A stretch of 64,000 nucleotides of DNA from Phytopseudomonas straminea (GTDB lineage: Bacteria > Pseudomonadota > Gammaproteobacteria > Pseudomonadales > Pseudomonadaceae). Under the pieces are notes generated by a model. The model was not told the DNA's origin, made no database searches, and saw only the letters and a program-made list of their open reading frames with translations. The stretch spans positions 744,001 to 808,000 of the forward strand of contig NZ_FOMO01000001.1 in assembly GCF_900112645.1 (NCBI RefSeq), written 5' to 3'. Shown one piece after another: positions 46,476-56,327 of the stretch (position 1 is its first letter; the number at the start of each line of letters is the position of its first letter). The position numbers were made by a program, and so were the translations under genes.

Positions 46476-47432
46476 TTACTTGAGTACGCCGGCTTCTTTG
46501 TAGAAGCGCTCGGCGCCCGGGTGCAGCGGGATTGGCAGGCCCTCGGTGGCGTGCTCCAGCTTGATGTCGTTGGCCGCGGAGTGGGCGGTACGCAGACGGG
46601 GCAGGTTGTCGAACAGCAGCTTGGTCATCTGATAAGCCACCTCATCGGAGACCTTCTCGTGGCTGACCAGCAGGTTGACGATGGCCGCGGTTGGTACATC
46701 CTGATCCTGACCGTCGTAGGTGCCGGCCGGGATGACCTTGGCCTGGTAAGCCTGGCTGTCGATCTTCGCCACCACGTCCTCAGGAATGGCGACGAAGGTG
46801 ATCGGCACCATCGACGCCAGGTCGCGAATGGCCGCCATGCCCAGGCCGGAGGACTGCAGGGTGGCGTCCAGCTGGCGGTTCTTGATCAGCTCGACCGACT
46901 CGGCGTACGGCATGAACTCGACGCGGCCCATGTCCTTGTAGCTCAGGCCGGCGGCCTTGAAGATGGCCCGGGCATTGAGCTCGGTGCCCGACTTCGGCGC
47001 ACCCACGGAGATGCGCTTGCCCTTGAGGTCTTCCAGGGTCTTGATGCCAGATTCCTTGCTGGCGACGATCTGGATGTAGTTCGGGTAGGTGGCGGCAATC
47101 GCGCGGATGCGAGTCAGCGGCGCCTTGAAGCCGGCATCTTCGACACCCTTCCAGGCATCTTCCACCGAGTCGCCCAGGGCGAAGGCAATCTCGCCACGGC
47201 CGGACTGCAGCAGGTTGAGGTTTTCCACCGAGGCCTTGGTGGCCTGTACCGAGGTTTTAGCGCCCTCAATGCCGCTGCCATACAGCTGCGACATGGCCAC
47301 GCCAATCGGGTAATACACCCCACTGGTGCCGCCGGTAAGCACGTTGATGAAAGTTGGGGCAGCAAGTACCGCGGTGCTGGCAGTGAAGGCCGCGGCAGCC
47401 GCGAACAGAGTGACGCGCTTGGTCAATCGCAT
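46476..47432 (-). CDS. TAXI-family TRAP transporter solute-binding protein
   Basis: A protein of 318 residues with a signal peptide (TLFAAAAAFTASTAVLAA) and the TAXI pattern: FINVLTGGTSGVYYPIGVAMSQLY, KGKRISVGAPKSGTELNARAIF. It captures the substrate in the periplasm for the permease encoded downstream. The start follows GGAG. A sigma-54 promoter lies about 65 bp upstream, consistent with control by the adjacent DctB/DctD-like pair. Confidence 0.94.
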   Translation of the reverse strand: MRLTKRVTLFAAAAAFTASTAVLAAPTFINVLTGGTSGVYYPIGVAMSQLYGSGIEGAKTSVQATKASVENLNLLQSGRGEIAFALGDSVEDAWKGVEDAGFKAPLTRIRAIAATYPNYIQIVASKESGIKTLEDLKGKRISVGAPKSGTELNARAIFKAAGLSYKDMGRVEFMPYAESVELIKNRQLDATLQSSGLGMAAIRDLASMVPITFVAIPEDVVAKIDSQAYQAKVIPAGTYDGQDQDVPTAAIVNLLVSHEKVSDEVAYQMTKLLFDNLPRLRTAHSAANDIKLEHATEGLPIPLHPGAERFYKEAGVLK

Positions 47433-47497
47433 GGTGTGTCTCCGTGATTATTCTTGTCAGAGAGCCGGTTTGAAAATGTCCGGTTAACAACAGCCAT

Positions 47498-47513
47498 AGC
47501 AGGCGCCGTGCCA
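47498..47513 (-). promoter_or_regulatory. Sigma-54 (-24/-12) promoter for the TAXI-TRAP operon
   Basis: On the minus strand, TGGCACGGCGCCTGCT fits TGGCACRNNNNTTGCW with one mismatch and exact GG-GC spacing. Upstream, AAACCGC/GCGGTTT arms (47522-47543) form an inverted repeat that could bind the activator. The predicted start is near 47486. Confidence 0.75.
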
Positions 47514-47663
47514 GCGATGAAAAACCGCGAACCAGAGCGGTTTCTGGAAGATCACTAGAGAGAAAGCAGCGAAAGGTCGCCTATAGGCCAGGTGGCAATC
47601 GGCAGGATTCCGCTTATGTGAGCCGCCCAGAGGTGATTTGCAGGCGCACTACCAGAGAATAAC

Positions 47664-47727
47664 TGTGGGAGCGCCATGCGCGCGAAAAATCGCGGGCATG
47701 GACTAGGCGTCCCCACCCGCTCCCACA
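47664..47727. repeat. REP palindrome, TGTGGGAGCG family, long form
   Basis: It runs from TGTGGGAGCGCCATGCGCGC to CCCGCTCCCACA with CATGGACTAGGCGTCCCC inside, closely matching the copy at 22376. Confidence 0.8.
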
Positions 47728-47832
47728 TCAGATTGGGGATAGCACCTCTTACGACGCCTCTTCCGCTGACGAAGCAAACCCTAGGGTGGGCTTCAGCCCA
47801 CCAGCGATTCCGACCGCCCTCAGAGCCGCGGC

Positions 47833-49176
47833 TCAATCCTCGTCACTGCTCCCCGCCGGCCGGTAGGCACTGCGCTGCAAGCCATGACGCTGCATCTTTT
47901 CGTTGAGGGTGCGGCGTGGCAACTGCAGCAGCTCCATCGCCTGCAGAATGCTACCGCGGCAGCGCAGCAGCGCGTTGTGCAGGCATTGCGCCTCGAAGGC
48001 TTCCATCTGCCCGGCCAGGGACTGGTTGCCTTCCTGCACATCGTTATCGCCAAGCCCCAGGGCATGGCGTTCGGCGGCGTTGATCAGCTCGCGCACATTG
48101 CCCGGCCATTCGTGGCCGAGCAGTGCCGCCAGTTCGGCAGGTGTCAGCGGCTCAAGGGTGCGGCTGTGGCGATGGGCGGCTTCTTCGGCAAAGTGTTCGA
48201 ACAGCAGCGAAATATCCTCGCGCCGCTCGCGCAGTGCCGGTATCTGCAGCGTGGCGACATTCAGCCGGTAGAACAGATCCTCACGGAAACGCCCGGCCTT
48301 GACCTCATCGAGCAGGTCCGGCTTCACCGCGCTGATCACCCGCAGGTCGACCTGAATGCTGCGGTTGGAGCCCAGCCGTTCCAGGGTCTTTTCCTGCAGC
48401 ACGCGCAGCAGTTTGACCTGTTGCGCCAGCGGCAGACTTTCCACCTCATCGAGAAACAGCGTGCCGCCATGGGCGTGTTCGATACGACCGACGCGCTTGT
48501 TCTGGGCGCCGGTGAAAGCGCCGCTCTCATGGCCGAACAGCTCACTCTCGAACAGGTGCTCGGGAATCGCCGCGCAGTTGAGCGCCACGAACGGCTTGTC
48601 GGCGCGCTCGCTGAAATCGTGCAGGCAACGCGCCACGCGCTCCTTGCCCGAACCGGTCTCACCGCGGATCAGCACGTTCACCGAAGTGCCGGCCAGATCG
48701 AGAATCTGCCGACGCAGCCGCTCCATGGGTCGCGACACGCCGAGCAGTTGCGCGGCGATGCCATCCTTGAGGGCGAACTGCTGACGCAGTGCACGGTTCT
48801 CGCAGATCAGCCTGCGTTTTTCCAGGGCGCGGCGCACGGTGTCGAGCAGGCGGTCCGGGGTGAAGGGTTTCTCGATGAAGTCATAGGCACCCTGCTTGAG
48901 CGCCTGCACAGCCATCGGCACATCGCCGTGGCCGGTGATCATGATCACCGGCAGATCGCGGTCGAGTTCGACTACCCGCTCCAGCAGTTGCAGGCCATCG
49001 GTGCCGGGCATGCGCACATCACTGATCAGCACGCCGGGAAAGTCGGCGTCGAGCAGCGCCAGCGCCTGGGTTGCCGTGGCGCAGGTCTGCACGCTGAAGC
49101 CGGACAGCTCCAGCCACTGCTGCGCCGCCTCGCGAATCGCTGCTTCGTCGTCGACGACGATTACCTGACCTGCCAT
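47833..49176 (-). CDS. dctD: Sigma-54-dependent response regulator, DctD-like
   Basis: A protein of 447 residues. The receiver domain has phospho-acceptor Asp53 (ISDVRMPG) and EKPF; the AAA+ domain has Walker A GETGSGKE, the sigma-54 contact loop ESGAFTGA and LFLDEVESLP; the Fis-type HTH lies at the C-terminus (GSILQAMELLQLPRRTLNEKMQ). It activates sigma-54 promoters when phosphorylated. The GAGGT-type site before its ATG is strong. It is downstream of a DctB-like kinase gene, and the promoter at 47498 is its obvious target. Confidence 0.94.
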   Translation of the reverse strand: MAGQVIVVDDEAAIREAAQQWLELSGFSVQTCATATQALALLDADFPGVLISDVRMPGTDGLQLLERVVELDRDLPVIMITGHGDVPMAVQALKQGAYDFIEKPFTPDRLLDTVRRALEKRRLICENRALRQQFALKDGIAAQLLGVSRPMERLRRQILDLAGTSVNVLIRGETGSGKERVARCLHDFSERADKPFVALNCAAIPEHLFESELFGHESGAFTGAQNKRVGRIEHAHGGTLFLDEVESLPLAQQVKLLRVLQEKTLERLGSNRSIQVDLRVISAVKPDLLDEVKAGRFREDLFYRLNVATLQIPALRERREDISLLFEHFAEEAAHRHSRTLEPLTPAELAALLGHEWPGNVRELINAAERHALGLGDNDVQEGNQSLAGQMEAFEAQCLHNALLRCRGSILQAMELLQLPRRTLNEKMQRHGLQRSAYRPAGSSDED

Positions 49177-49262
49177 GAAACCTCCTTTTTCTTATTCGAG
49201 GGCGCAGTGTATCCCTGCAGCGCAAGCGCAACGCCCAACGGGTGTTACACGAAATGCCAGGC

Positions 49263-51011
49263 TCACCCGGCGCACGGCAGGCGCAGGATGAAGATCGCGC
49301 CATCCGGACCATTGCGCGCTTCCAGGCTCCCGCCCAGATCGCGCACGATGCCGTAGGAAATCGCCAACCCCAACCCCAGCCCTTCGCCCACCGGTTTGGT
49401 GGTGAAGAACGGCTCGAAAACGCTACTCAGATGTTCCTCGGCAATGCCGCCACCGGTGTCGCTGACCTGCAGCACGCAGCCGTCACCCTGTAGCTCGATC
49501 AAAACGCCGAGGGTTCGCTGCGGGCTGTCGACCATGGCGTCCAGCGCGTTATTGAGCAGATTGAGCACCACCTGTTCGAGGCGGATCGCATCGCCGGAGA
49601 CCCGCGCCTCGCTAAGCACGTCGCGGCGCAGCTCGACCTGCTCGCTGCGCAGCCGAGGCGCCAGCAGCAACAGCGCCTGCTCCAGTACATCGCTGAGCAA
49701 AAGGCGTTCGTTGAGCCCGGCCGGGCTCTTGCGGGCAAAAGTTTTCAGGTGCCCGGTGAGAATGGCCATACGCTGCAGCAGGCCGTCGATACGCGTCAGA
49801 CCGGCGCGCACGTCGGCTTCGCGGCCGTTGTCGAGCAGCAGACCGAGGCTGCCCAGATGGATCTGGATGGCGGTCAGCGGCTGGTTGATCTCGTGGGCCA
49901 TGGCCGCCGACATCTGCCCCAGCGCCGCCATTTTCGCCGCATGTACCAGACCCTCCTGGGCTTCGCGCAGCTCGGCGGTGCGCAGGGTCACCTCGCGCTC
50001 GAGGTTCTCGCGGATGCTCGCCTGCAAGCGCTGGTTCTTGTGGCGTTGAACCAGAAACAGCACCAGGAACACCAGGGTCAGCCACACGCCAGCAGCGGCC
50101 AGGCGATAGCTGCGCGCGGTGTCACCGAGGCTGCTTTCCTCAATCAGCAGGTGCAGCGTCCAGGCCTCGCTAGCCAGCTCCTGGCGCTGCCACAGGTAGG
50201 TCTGCCGACCATCGGGGCCGTCGATGTTCATCCAGTCGGCATTGCCTTCAAAGTATGGGCCGGGCTCGCTGGATAGCACTTCCAGCGGGCGCTCGGCGTA
50301 CTTGCGCACCTCTACCAGCTCGGCGTGATCCAGCTCGTCGAGTTCCTCCAGCGCCAGGAAACGCCAGGCCGGCCGGCTGCTGAGAATCACCACGCCGTAG
50401 CTGTCGGCGACCAGCAGCACACCGGGCTGGCCGACCCATTCGCGCTGCAGTTCTTCGAGCTCGAGCTTGACCACCAGCACGCCGATCACCGCGCCGTTGT
50501 CGTCGTACACCGCATGGGAGAGGAAGTAGCCGGGCACACCGGTGGTCACCCCGACCGCGAAATAGCGGCCGGCGGTGCGATGCAGGGCGTCCTGGAAATA
50601 GGGGCGAAAGCCGTAGTTGCTGCCGACGAAACTGCTCCACTCGTTCCAATTGCTGGCCGCCAGGGTATGGCCATTGCGGTCGATCAGGTAGAGCACGCTG
50701 GCGCCAGCGGCGGTGTTGAGCATTTCGAAACGGCGATTGAGCTTGTCACGCAACGTGGGGTCGTTAGGCGCTTGCAGCAGCGCCTGAATGTCGCTGTCCA
50801 TCGACAGCAGCTGCGGCACCGAACGGAAGCGGTCGACCAGGGTCTGGATCGATTGCGCGTAGAGCTGCAGCTGGCCGTGGGCTTCGTTGCTGCGATCTTC
50901 CCAGGCGCGCTGCTCGGCGTAGCGGCTGGCCAGCCACAGGCTGACGGCCAGCCCGAAGATGACCAACAGCACGATGGCGACGGTGCGATAACGCAGAAAC
51001 AGGGCGGTCAT
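49263..51011 (-). CDS. dctB: Sensor histidine kinase, DctB-like
   Basis: A protein of 582 residues. An N-terminal membrane helix, a periplasmic double-Cache-like sensor (YLIDRNGHTLAASNWN, FAVGVTTGVPGYFLSHAVYD), a second helix and a coiled coil come first. HisKA follows with the phospho-His in AAMAHEINQPLTAI, then an HATPase domain (VVLNLLNNALDAM, DTGGGI, GEGLGLGLAIS). It senses a periplasmic carboxylate-type ligand and phosphorylates the regulator encoded 86 bp downstream. Substrate of the TAXI-TRAP system is the likely signal. Confidence 0.94.
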   Translation of the reverse strand: MTALFLRYRTVAIVLLVIFGLAVSLWLASRYAEQRAWEDRSNEAHGQLQLYAQSIQTLVDRFRSVPQLLSMDSDIQALLQAPNDPTLRDKLNRRFEMLNTAAGASVLYLIDRNGHTLAASNWNEWSSFVGSNYGFRPYFQDALHRTAGRYFAVGVTTGVPGYFLSHAVYDDNGAVIGVLVVKLELEELQREWVGQPGVLLVADSYGVVILSSRPAWRFLALEELDELDHAELVEVRKYAERPLEVLSSEPGPYFEGNADWMNIDGPDGRQTYLWQRQELASEAWTLHLLIEESSLGDTARSYRLAAAGVWLTLVFLVLFLVQRHKNQRLQASIRENLEREVTLRTAELREAQEGLVHAAKMAALGQMSAAMAHEINQPLTAIQIHLGSLGLLLDNGREADVRAGLTRIDGLLQRMAILTGHLKTFARKSPAGLNERLLLSDVLEQALLLLAPRLRSEQVELRRDVLSEARVSGDAIRLEQVVLNLLNNALDAMVDSPQRTLGVLIELQGDGCVLQVSDTGGGIAEEHLSSVFEPFFTTKPVGEGLGLGLAISYGIVRDLGGSLEARNGPDGAIFILRLPCAG

Positions 51012-51093
51012 GCATGACTCGAATTCTTATGGTGCCGGCATGTTAGCCCGAAACATGCACGCGCCGGGAAGATGCCGCCGGCGCGAGCCTGGG

Positions 51094-51804
51094 CTAGGGT
51101 CGCGCCATCATCAACTCGGGCACCGCGCGGCCAGCGACCAGTTGCTCGTCAACCAGGCGCACCACGTCCGCCTCGCTGCGCACCTGATACCAATGGCCCT
51201 GTGGATAAACCGTCAGGGTCGGGCCCTGATCACAGGGGAACTGGCACTGGGTGCGGGTGATGTGCACACCGCCTTCGCACTCCAGCTTGCCGGCGGCCTT
51301 GACCTGCTCGCGCAGCTTTTTCCACAGCGGCAACGCGCCGCGCCGGGTGCAGCGCGGGCCGTTGCAGAGCAGCACGCGGTACTGGTGGGCGGGAATTTTC
51401 GACCAAGCGTGGCTGCCCGGCAGTTCCGGTACGTCGACGCAGCCGAGGTGCAATTCCGTCCGTTCGATCAGCGCGCAGGCAACGCCAGCCGCGTCGGCAT
51501 CGAGCTGGCCGAACAGGCTGGTGACGAAGATGCGCTGTGCATCGGTCTTGGCCGCCAGCTCAGTGCGCAGCCAGTCGACATGCTGGCTGCTGCTCTGTGG
51601 CTCCAGGTCGATCACCAGGCAGGTGCCGCTGCCCTCGCCCACGCGATGCCAGAGGCCGTCGTAGCCCGCGCCGGTGTCGACGATATCGGCCAGCGCCGTC
51701 TCGCCCCGCAGCTCGACCAGCCGAGCACGAAACAGCTCGGCGAAGGAACCGGCGAGCAGATCGGGGCCGGCGAACAATACCTGGGCATAAGGCGTGACAG
51801 TCAT
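51094..51804 (-). CDS. (2Fe-2S) ferredoxin domain protein of the cobalamin cluster
   Basis: A protein of 236 residues. The N-terminal part resembles CbiX/cobalamin-region proteins (VLFAGPDLLAGSFAELFR, FVTSLFGQLDADA). The C-terminal thioredoxin-like ferredoxin has four cysteines (CNGPRC near 144; CQFPCDQGP near 190). It accompanies cob genes in pseudomonads. Supplying electrons to a corrin-pathway enzyme or handling cobalt is plausible but unproven. The start is the ATG of MTVTPYAQ. It is separated from cobK by a repeat. Confidence 0.85.
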   Translation of the reverse strand: MTVTPYAQVLFAGPDLLAGSFAELFRARLVELRGETALADIVDTGAGYDGLWHRVGEGSGTCLVIDLEPQSSSQHVDWLRTELAAKTDAQRIFVTSLFGQLDADAAGVACALIERTELHLGCVDVPELPGSHAWSKIPAHQYRVLLCNGPRCTRRGALPLWKKLREQVKAAGKLECEGGVHITRTQCQFPCDQGPTLTVYPQGHWYQVRSEADVVRLVDEQLVAGRAVPELMMARP

Positions 51805-51859
51805 GGTCGGGCTCCGCAAAAAGTGCGGCAGTTTAACAGCGCTGGCGCGGGCAGGTTTC

Positions 51860-51958
51860 GTAGCCTGGGTCGAGCGAAGCGATACCCGGGTTGGCCTTTG
51901 GATTGGTGCACGCGTCGAGAACGCTCCCCGGGTTTCGCTGCGCTCTACCGCGGGCTAC
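51860..51958. repeat. Palindromic repeat pair, GTAGCC..GAGCG.AGCGA.ACCCGGG family
   Basis: GTAGCCTGGGTCGAGCGAAG (51860) and the inverted copy CCCGGGTTTCGCTGCGCTCT...GCGGGCTAC (51927-51958) flank a 36-bp centre. It lies between cobK and the ferredoxin gene and may separate their transcripts. Confidence 0.7.
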
Positions 51959-52680
51959 AGGTTGGTTACCTGCAGTTCTTGCCACAGGGCCTCAGGCTCG
52001 GCGAACTCACGGTCCACCGCCGGCAACGCCGGTCGCTGCAACACCAGCACCGGCACGCCACGTTCGCGGGCGACCTGCAGCTTGTGCTCGGTGGCCGCGC
52101 TGCCGCTGTTCTTGCTGACCAGCACATCGCAGTTCAGCCGCGCGAACAGCGCGCGCTCGTCTTCCAGGCTGAACGGCCCGCGGGCACCGATCACCTCGGC
52201 CCGCTCGCCCGCCGGCTGGCCTTGCAGGCAACGTATCGTCCAGTGCTGATGGGCGGGAATCTCGTGCAGATGCTCCAGCGGCTCGCGCCCCAGGGTGAAC
52301 AGTGGCCGCCTGAATGGCGCCAGGGCGGCGATCAGCGAGGGCCAGTCGAACACCTCGCGCCAGTCATCACCCGGCGATGCCGTCCAGCCCGCACGCCGCA
52401 GCGCCCAGCAGGGCACGCCGGCCTGCAGGGCAGCGCGTGCCGCGTTATGGCTGATCTGCGCGGCATAGGGATGCGTGGCGTCGACCAGCAGCGTGATGCT
52501 TTCCCTGTGGATAAACTCGGCCAGCCCCTCGGCACCGCCGAAGCCGCCGACGCGCACCTGGCAGGCCAGATCCTCGGGCACCTTGCCCAACCCGGCGAGG
52601 CTGTAGACATGCTCAGGCCCGAGACGGCGGGCGAGATTCAGCGCTTCACCGATCCCGCCAAGCAAGAGGATGCGGCTCAT
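51955..52680 (-). CDS. cobK: Precorrin-6A / cobalt-precorrin-6A reductase
   Basis: A protein of 241 residues with the CobK pattern: [17 protein letters not shown] at the N-terminus, [20 protein letters not shown], and [16 protein letters not shown] near the C-terminus. It reduces the corrin ring of precorrin-6A with NADPH to precorrin-6B. Its ATG overlaps the stop of cobL (ATGA). The order cobL-cobK without cbiD between them differs from the arrangement I know from P. aeruginosa. Confidence 0.93.
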   Translation of the reverse strand: MSRILLLGGIGEALNLARRLGPEHVYSLAGLGKVPEDLACQVRVGGFGGAEGLAEFIHRESITLLVDATHPYAAQISHNAARAALQAGVPCWALRRAGWTASPGDDWREVFDWPSLIAALAPFRRPLFTLGREPLEHLHEIPAHQHWTIRCLQGQPAGERAEVIGARGPFSLEDERALFARLNCDVLVSKNSGSAATEHKLQVARERGVPVLVLQRPALPAVDREFAEPEALWQELQVTNL

Positions 52681-53882
52681 CTCGGCTTGCTGACGTCGAG
52701 CAGGGTGATCGGCAAAGCGCCGCGCCAGGTGTCGAAGCCGCCCAACGGCTTGGCCTGCGCCACCTCGATGCGGGTCAGCTCGCCGCCGTGTTCGCCGCGA
52801 AAGGCGATCAGCGCTGCCTCGCTCTGCAAGGTCACGGCATTGGCCACCAGCCTGCCGCCGGGTTTGAGTGCCTGCCAGCAGTGCTGCAGCACACCGGGCA
52901 CGGTCACGCCGCCGCCGATGAAGACCGCATCCGGCGCGGCCAACCCGCCCAGCGCCTCGGGCGCCCGCCCGGCCACCAGTTGCAGGCTGGGCACGCCAAG
53001 GGCGTCACGGTTGTGGGCGATATGTGCCTGGCGCCCTTCATCCGCCTCGATGGCGATGGCGCGGCAGCTGGGGTGGGCGCGCAGCCATTCGATGCCGATG
53101 GAACCGCAGCCGGCACCGACATCCCAGAGCAGCTCACCCGGTGACGGCGCCAGCCGCGACAGGGTAATGGCCCGTACATCACGCTTGGTCAGTTGGCCGT
53201 CGTGACGATAGGCGTCATCAGGCAGACCGGGGGTCAGCGGCAGGCAGCGGGCGCCCTCACCGAGCAGGCAATCGATGGCCACCAGATTGAGATCCGCGGC
53301 GCGCTCGAGGGACCAGCCTTCGGCCACCCCGTCGATACGCCGTTCGTGCTCGCCGCCCACGTGCTCGAACACGCTTAGCCGGCTAGCGCCGAAACCCCGC
53401 TCACGCAGCAACTCGGCGATAGCGGCCGGGCTGTCGCCATCGTTGCTCAGCACCAGCAGGCGCACGCCGGGGTGGATCTGCGCCTGCAACGCCGCCAACG
53501 GGCGGGCGACCAGCGATACGACGGCGGTGCTCTGCAGCGGCCAGCCCAGACGGGCCGCGGCCAGGGACATCGACGATGGCGCTGGCAGGATACGCAGCTC
53601 GTCCGGCGCCAGCTCGCGGGCCAGGCTGGCGCCGACGCCGAAGAACATCGGGTCACCGCTGGCCAGCACGCAGACCGGCGTGCCGCGGCGCTCGAGCACT
53701 GGCGTCAGGGAAAACGGCTTCGGCCAGGGCAACCGTACAGCGCGGATGCAATGGGGCAGAAGCGCCAGCTGGCGCTCGCTGCCGACCACCAGCTCGGCCG
53801 CCAGCAATGCATGCCGCGCCGTCTTGCCGAGGCCGGCGTAGCCATCTTCACCAATGCCCACGACGGTCAGCCAGGGTGTCAT
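52677..53882 (-). CDS. cobL: Precorrin-6Y C5,15-methyltransferase (decarboxylating)
   Basis: A protein of 401 residues fusing CbiE and CbiT. The N-terminal SAM-methyltransferase has [12 protein letters not shown] and [15 protein letters not shown]; the C-terminal Rossmann methyltransferase has [18 protein letters not shown] and [13 protein letters not shown]. It methylates C5 and C15 and removes the acetate carboxyl on ring C. It is divergent from the riboswitch-controlled cobG operon. Confidence 0.94.
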   Translation of the reverse strand: MTPWLTVVGIGEDGYAGLGKTARHALLAAELVVGSERQLALLPHCIRAVRLPWPKPFSLTPVLERRGTPVCVLASGDPMFFGVGASLARELAPDELRILPAPSSMSLAAARLGWPLQSTAVVSLVARPLAALQAQIHPGVRLLVLSNDGDSPAAIAELLRERGFGASRLSVFEHVGGEHERRIDGVAEGWSLERAADLNLVAIDCLLGEGARCLPLTPGLPDDAYRHDGQLTKRDVRAITLSRLAPSPGELLWDVGAGCGSIGIEWLRAHPSCRAIAIEADEGRQAHIAHNRDALGVPSLQLVAGRAPEALGGLAAPDAVFIGGGVTVPGVLQHCWQALKPGGRLVANAVTLQSEAALIAFRGEHGGELTRIEVAQAKPLGGFDTWRGALPITLLDVSKPR

Positions 53883-54057
53883 TTCTCAGTCCTCATCATT
53901 GGCAGCCAGCAGTGGATTGGTGAAGTGGCCATTCGCACGATCTGTAGCAATGGCCTTCTCTACAGCGACTGCCATCATCACATCTCAGCCACGCCACTTC
54001 GCGATCCGACGACGCGGCTTTTCATCCCGGCGAGCAAAGCGGGCATAATAGCGCCTC

Positions 54058-54234
54058 TGTCGGTGCCCAGCGGCTACATGTGAGCCAATGCGGCCTAAGA
54101 GGGAACACGAGCAGATCGTTCTGCAGCGTGGCTGCCCCCGCAACTGTTGCAGCGAGCGCCTTGCCAATCGCCACTGGGAAACCGGGAAGGCCGGCCAGGT
54201 GCCATGACCTGCGAGCCAGGAGACCTGCCGACCG
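54058..54234 (+). ncRNA. Cobalamin (B12) riboswitch
   Basis: Conserved landmarks are in order: AAGAGGGAA, the B12-box-type GCTGCCCCCGCAACTG, GGGAAACCGGGAAGGCCGG-like helices and the closing GCGAGCCAGGAGACCTGCC. CATAAT near 54042 is a plausible -10. Downstream, CACCGGG/CCCGGTG (about 54253-54274) and AGAGAA/TTCTCT hairpins form a likely expression platform before cobG. Bound adenosylcobalamin should lower cobGHIJ expression. Confidence 0.95.
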
Positions 54235-54342
54235 ATTCAGTCGCATGAGCCCACACCGGGCGGGGTGTCCCGGTGAGAGAAACGAAACCTTCTCTGGCCT
54301 ATCCTCGAACGGATGCCCATGTGACCCGACATTGGTGATCCG

Positions 54343-55698
54343 TTGAAACAGCCTGCTCGCACATCATCCCCACCTGTTCGCCCCTCGGCCTGCCCGGGGT
54401 TGCTGCGTATCGTGCAGGCGAAGGATGGTGGCATCTGTCGCATCAAGCTGCCCTGCGGCCGCCTCGCAGCCGAGCAGGCCGAACGCATTGCCCATGCCTC
54501 GCAGCAGCATGCCGGCGGGGTGATCGAGGCAACCAACCGCGGCAATCTGCAGATTCGTGGCATCCACGCAGGACGTGAGGACGCGCTGATCGGCGAGCTG
54601 CTGGACGCCGGCCTGGGCCCCAGCACGCCCGGCGCCGATGACGTGCGCAATCTGATGGTCAGCCCAGCCGCTGGACTCGATCCGCAGGCTCTTGTGGATA
54701 TCTCACCACTGGCCACGGAGCTGCTGGCGACGCTGGAGAACACGCCGCGCCTCCATGCCCTGTCCCCGAAGTTCGCCCTGCTGCTGGACGGCGGCGAACG
54801 CCTGGCGATGCTCGAACACCCCCACGATATCTGGCTCAGCGCCCTGCCCCTCGATGACGGGATCGGCTATGCCTTCGGCCTGGCTGGCTGCCCGCCCGTT
54901 TCGGCAGATGATGCGCCCGCATTGGCTATCGTGCCGCAAGCCGAAGCTCATACGCTGATCATCATCCTGCTCGACCTGTTTCTCGAGCTGGCCGCCCCCG
55001 AGCAGACGCGCATGCGCCATCTGCTGGAAACCCATGCGCCTGCCGAGCTGCTACAGCGTCTTCAAGCTCGGTTGGGCAATGCGCTGCTGCCGATGAACGA
55101 TTGGCGCCGGATACCGGCGCACGCCAATGCCCATCTCGGCATCCATGAACAGCACCAGCCGGGTCTCGTACATATCGGCGCCAGCCCTGCCCTTGGCCGA
55201 CTGGCGGCCGAACAGCTGCTCAGCCTGACAGCACTCGCCCGCCGCTACGGCGACGGCAGCCTGCGCCTGACGCCCTGGCAGAGCGTGCTGTTGCCCAATA
55301 TTCCCGAAGCCGCTGCCGATGCAGTTATCCACAGCCTGCATGCGCTGGGCCTGCTGACCGATGCCAGCGCGCCGCTGACTCGCATCATCGCCTGCACCGG
55401 CGCCAGCGGCTGCGCCAAGGGGTTGGCCGACACCAAGGCCGATGCCCTGCGTCTGGCCGAACGGCTGCCCGCAGGCAGCGAGCAGCCAGGCATTCACCTC
55501 TCGGGCTGCAGCCGCTCCTGCGCTGCCGCCCATCGCGCGCCCTTTACGTTGCTGGCCGTGGCCGAAGGTCGCTACGACCTGTTCGCCCGCCAGCCCCTCG
55601 GCAGCGGCTTCGGCCAGTTGCTGGGCCATCACCTGACACCTGACGAAGCCGCCGCCTTGCTCGCCTCGCTCACCGCTACCCGGAGTTTCACCCGATGA
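54343..55698 (+). CDS. cobG: Precorrin-3B synthase
   Basis: A protein of 451 residues of the nitrite/sulfite-reductase fold: GICRIKLPCGRLAAEQAERIA, LQIRGIH and the Fe-S/siroheme-type cysteines in CTGASGCAKG and SGCSRSC. It uses O2 to hydroxylate C20 of precorrin-3A, which marks the aerobic pathway. It begins with TTG about 108 bp after the riboswitch core and overlaps cobH by 4 nt. Confidence 0.94.
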   Translation: MKQPARTSSPPVRPSACPGLLRIVQAKDGGICRIKLPCGRLAAEQAERIAHASQQHAGGVIEATNRGNLQIRGIHAGREDALIGELLDAGLGPSTPGADDVRNLMVSPAAGLDPQALVDISPLATELLATLENTPRLHALSPKFALLLDGGERLAMLEHPHDIWLSALPLDDGIGYAFGLAGCPPVSADDAPALAIVPQAEAHTLIIILLDLFLELAAPEQTRMRHLLETHAPAELLQRLQARLGNALLPMNDWRRIPAHANAHLGIHEQHQPGLVHIGASPALGRLAAEQLLSLTALARRYGDGSLRLTPWQSVLLPNIPEAAADAVIHSLHALGLLTDASAPLTRIIACTGASGCAKGLADTKADALRLAERLPAGSEQPGIHLSGCSRSCAAAHRAPFTLLAVAEGRYDLFARQPLGSGFGQLLGHHLTPDEAAALLASLTATRSFTR

Positions 55699-56327
55699 CC
55701 GATTACATCCGCGATGGTCAGGAGATCTATCGCAACTCCTTCGCCATCATCCGTGCCGAGGCCGACCTGAGCGCCATTCCGGCGGATCTGGAGAAGCTAG
55801 CGGTGCGGGTCATCCACGCCTGCGGCATGGTCGACGTGGTGCAGGATCTGCGCTTCTCGCCGGGTGCCGGCAAAGCCGGGCGTGAGGCACTGGCCGGAGG
55901 CGCGGCGATTCTCTGCGATGCGCGCATGGTCGCCGAGGGCGTCACCCGTGCACGGCTGCAGGCCGCCAACCCGGTGATCTGCACCCTCAACGATACCGGC
56001 GTACCGGAGCTGGCCAAACAGCTCGGCAATACCCGCTCGGCGGTGGCCCTCGAGCACTGGCGCGAGCACCTGGAAGGCTCCGTGGTGGTGATCGGCAATG
56101 CGCCGACCGCGCTGTTCTACCTGCTCGACATGCTCGCCGCCGGCGCGCCCAAGCCGGCGCTGATCCTCGGCTTCCCGGTCGGCTTCGTCGGCGCCGCCGA
56201 ATCCAAGGACCTGCTCGCCGCCACCTACGCCGAGCACGGCGTGCCCTACGTGATAGTCCAGGGCCGCCGCGGCGGCAGCGCCATGGCCGCCGCGGCGATC
56301 AACGCCCTGGCCACGGAGGTCGAGTGA
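55695..56327 (+). CDS. cobH: Precorrin-8X methylmutase
   Basis: A protein of 210 residues. It has the catalytic-histidine segment [19 protein letters not shown] near residue 40, [17 protein letters not shown] and [14 protein letters not shown]. It moves a methyl group from C11 to C12, giving hydrogenobyrinate. Its start overlaps the cobG stop and its stop overlaps cobI by 1 nt. Confidence 0.95.
   Translation: MTDYIRDGQEIYRNSFAIIRAEADLSAIPADLEKLAVRVIHACGMVDVVQDLRFSPGAGKAGREALAGGAAILCDARMVAEGVTRARLQAANPVICTLNDTGVPELAKQLGNTRSAVALEHWREHLEGSVVVIGNAPTALFYLLDMLAAGAPKPALILGFPVGFVGAAESKDLLAATYAEHGVPYVIVQGRRGGSAMAAAAINALATEVE

Larger units (their letters stand above)
47433..47832. other. 400-bp spacer between the TAXI operon and the dctD-like gene
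   Basis: It holds, in order, the sigma-54 promoter, an upstream inverted repeat, a REP copy and a small hairpin GGTGGGCT/AGCCCACC (47785-47802). No gene is supported. Confidence 0.6.

Noticed and set aside
51010..53205. Long open frame (731 codons) on the plus strand
   Set aside because: It runs antisense across three cobalamin-cluster genes, so it cannot be a single gene.
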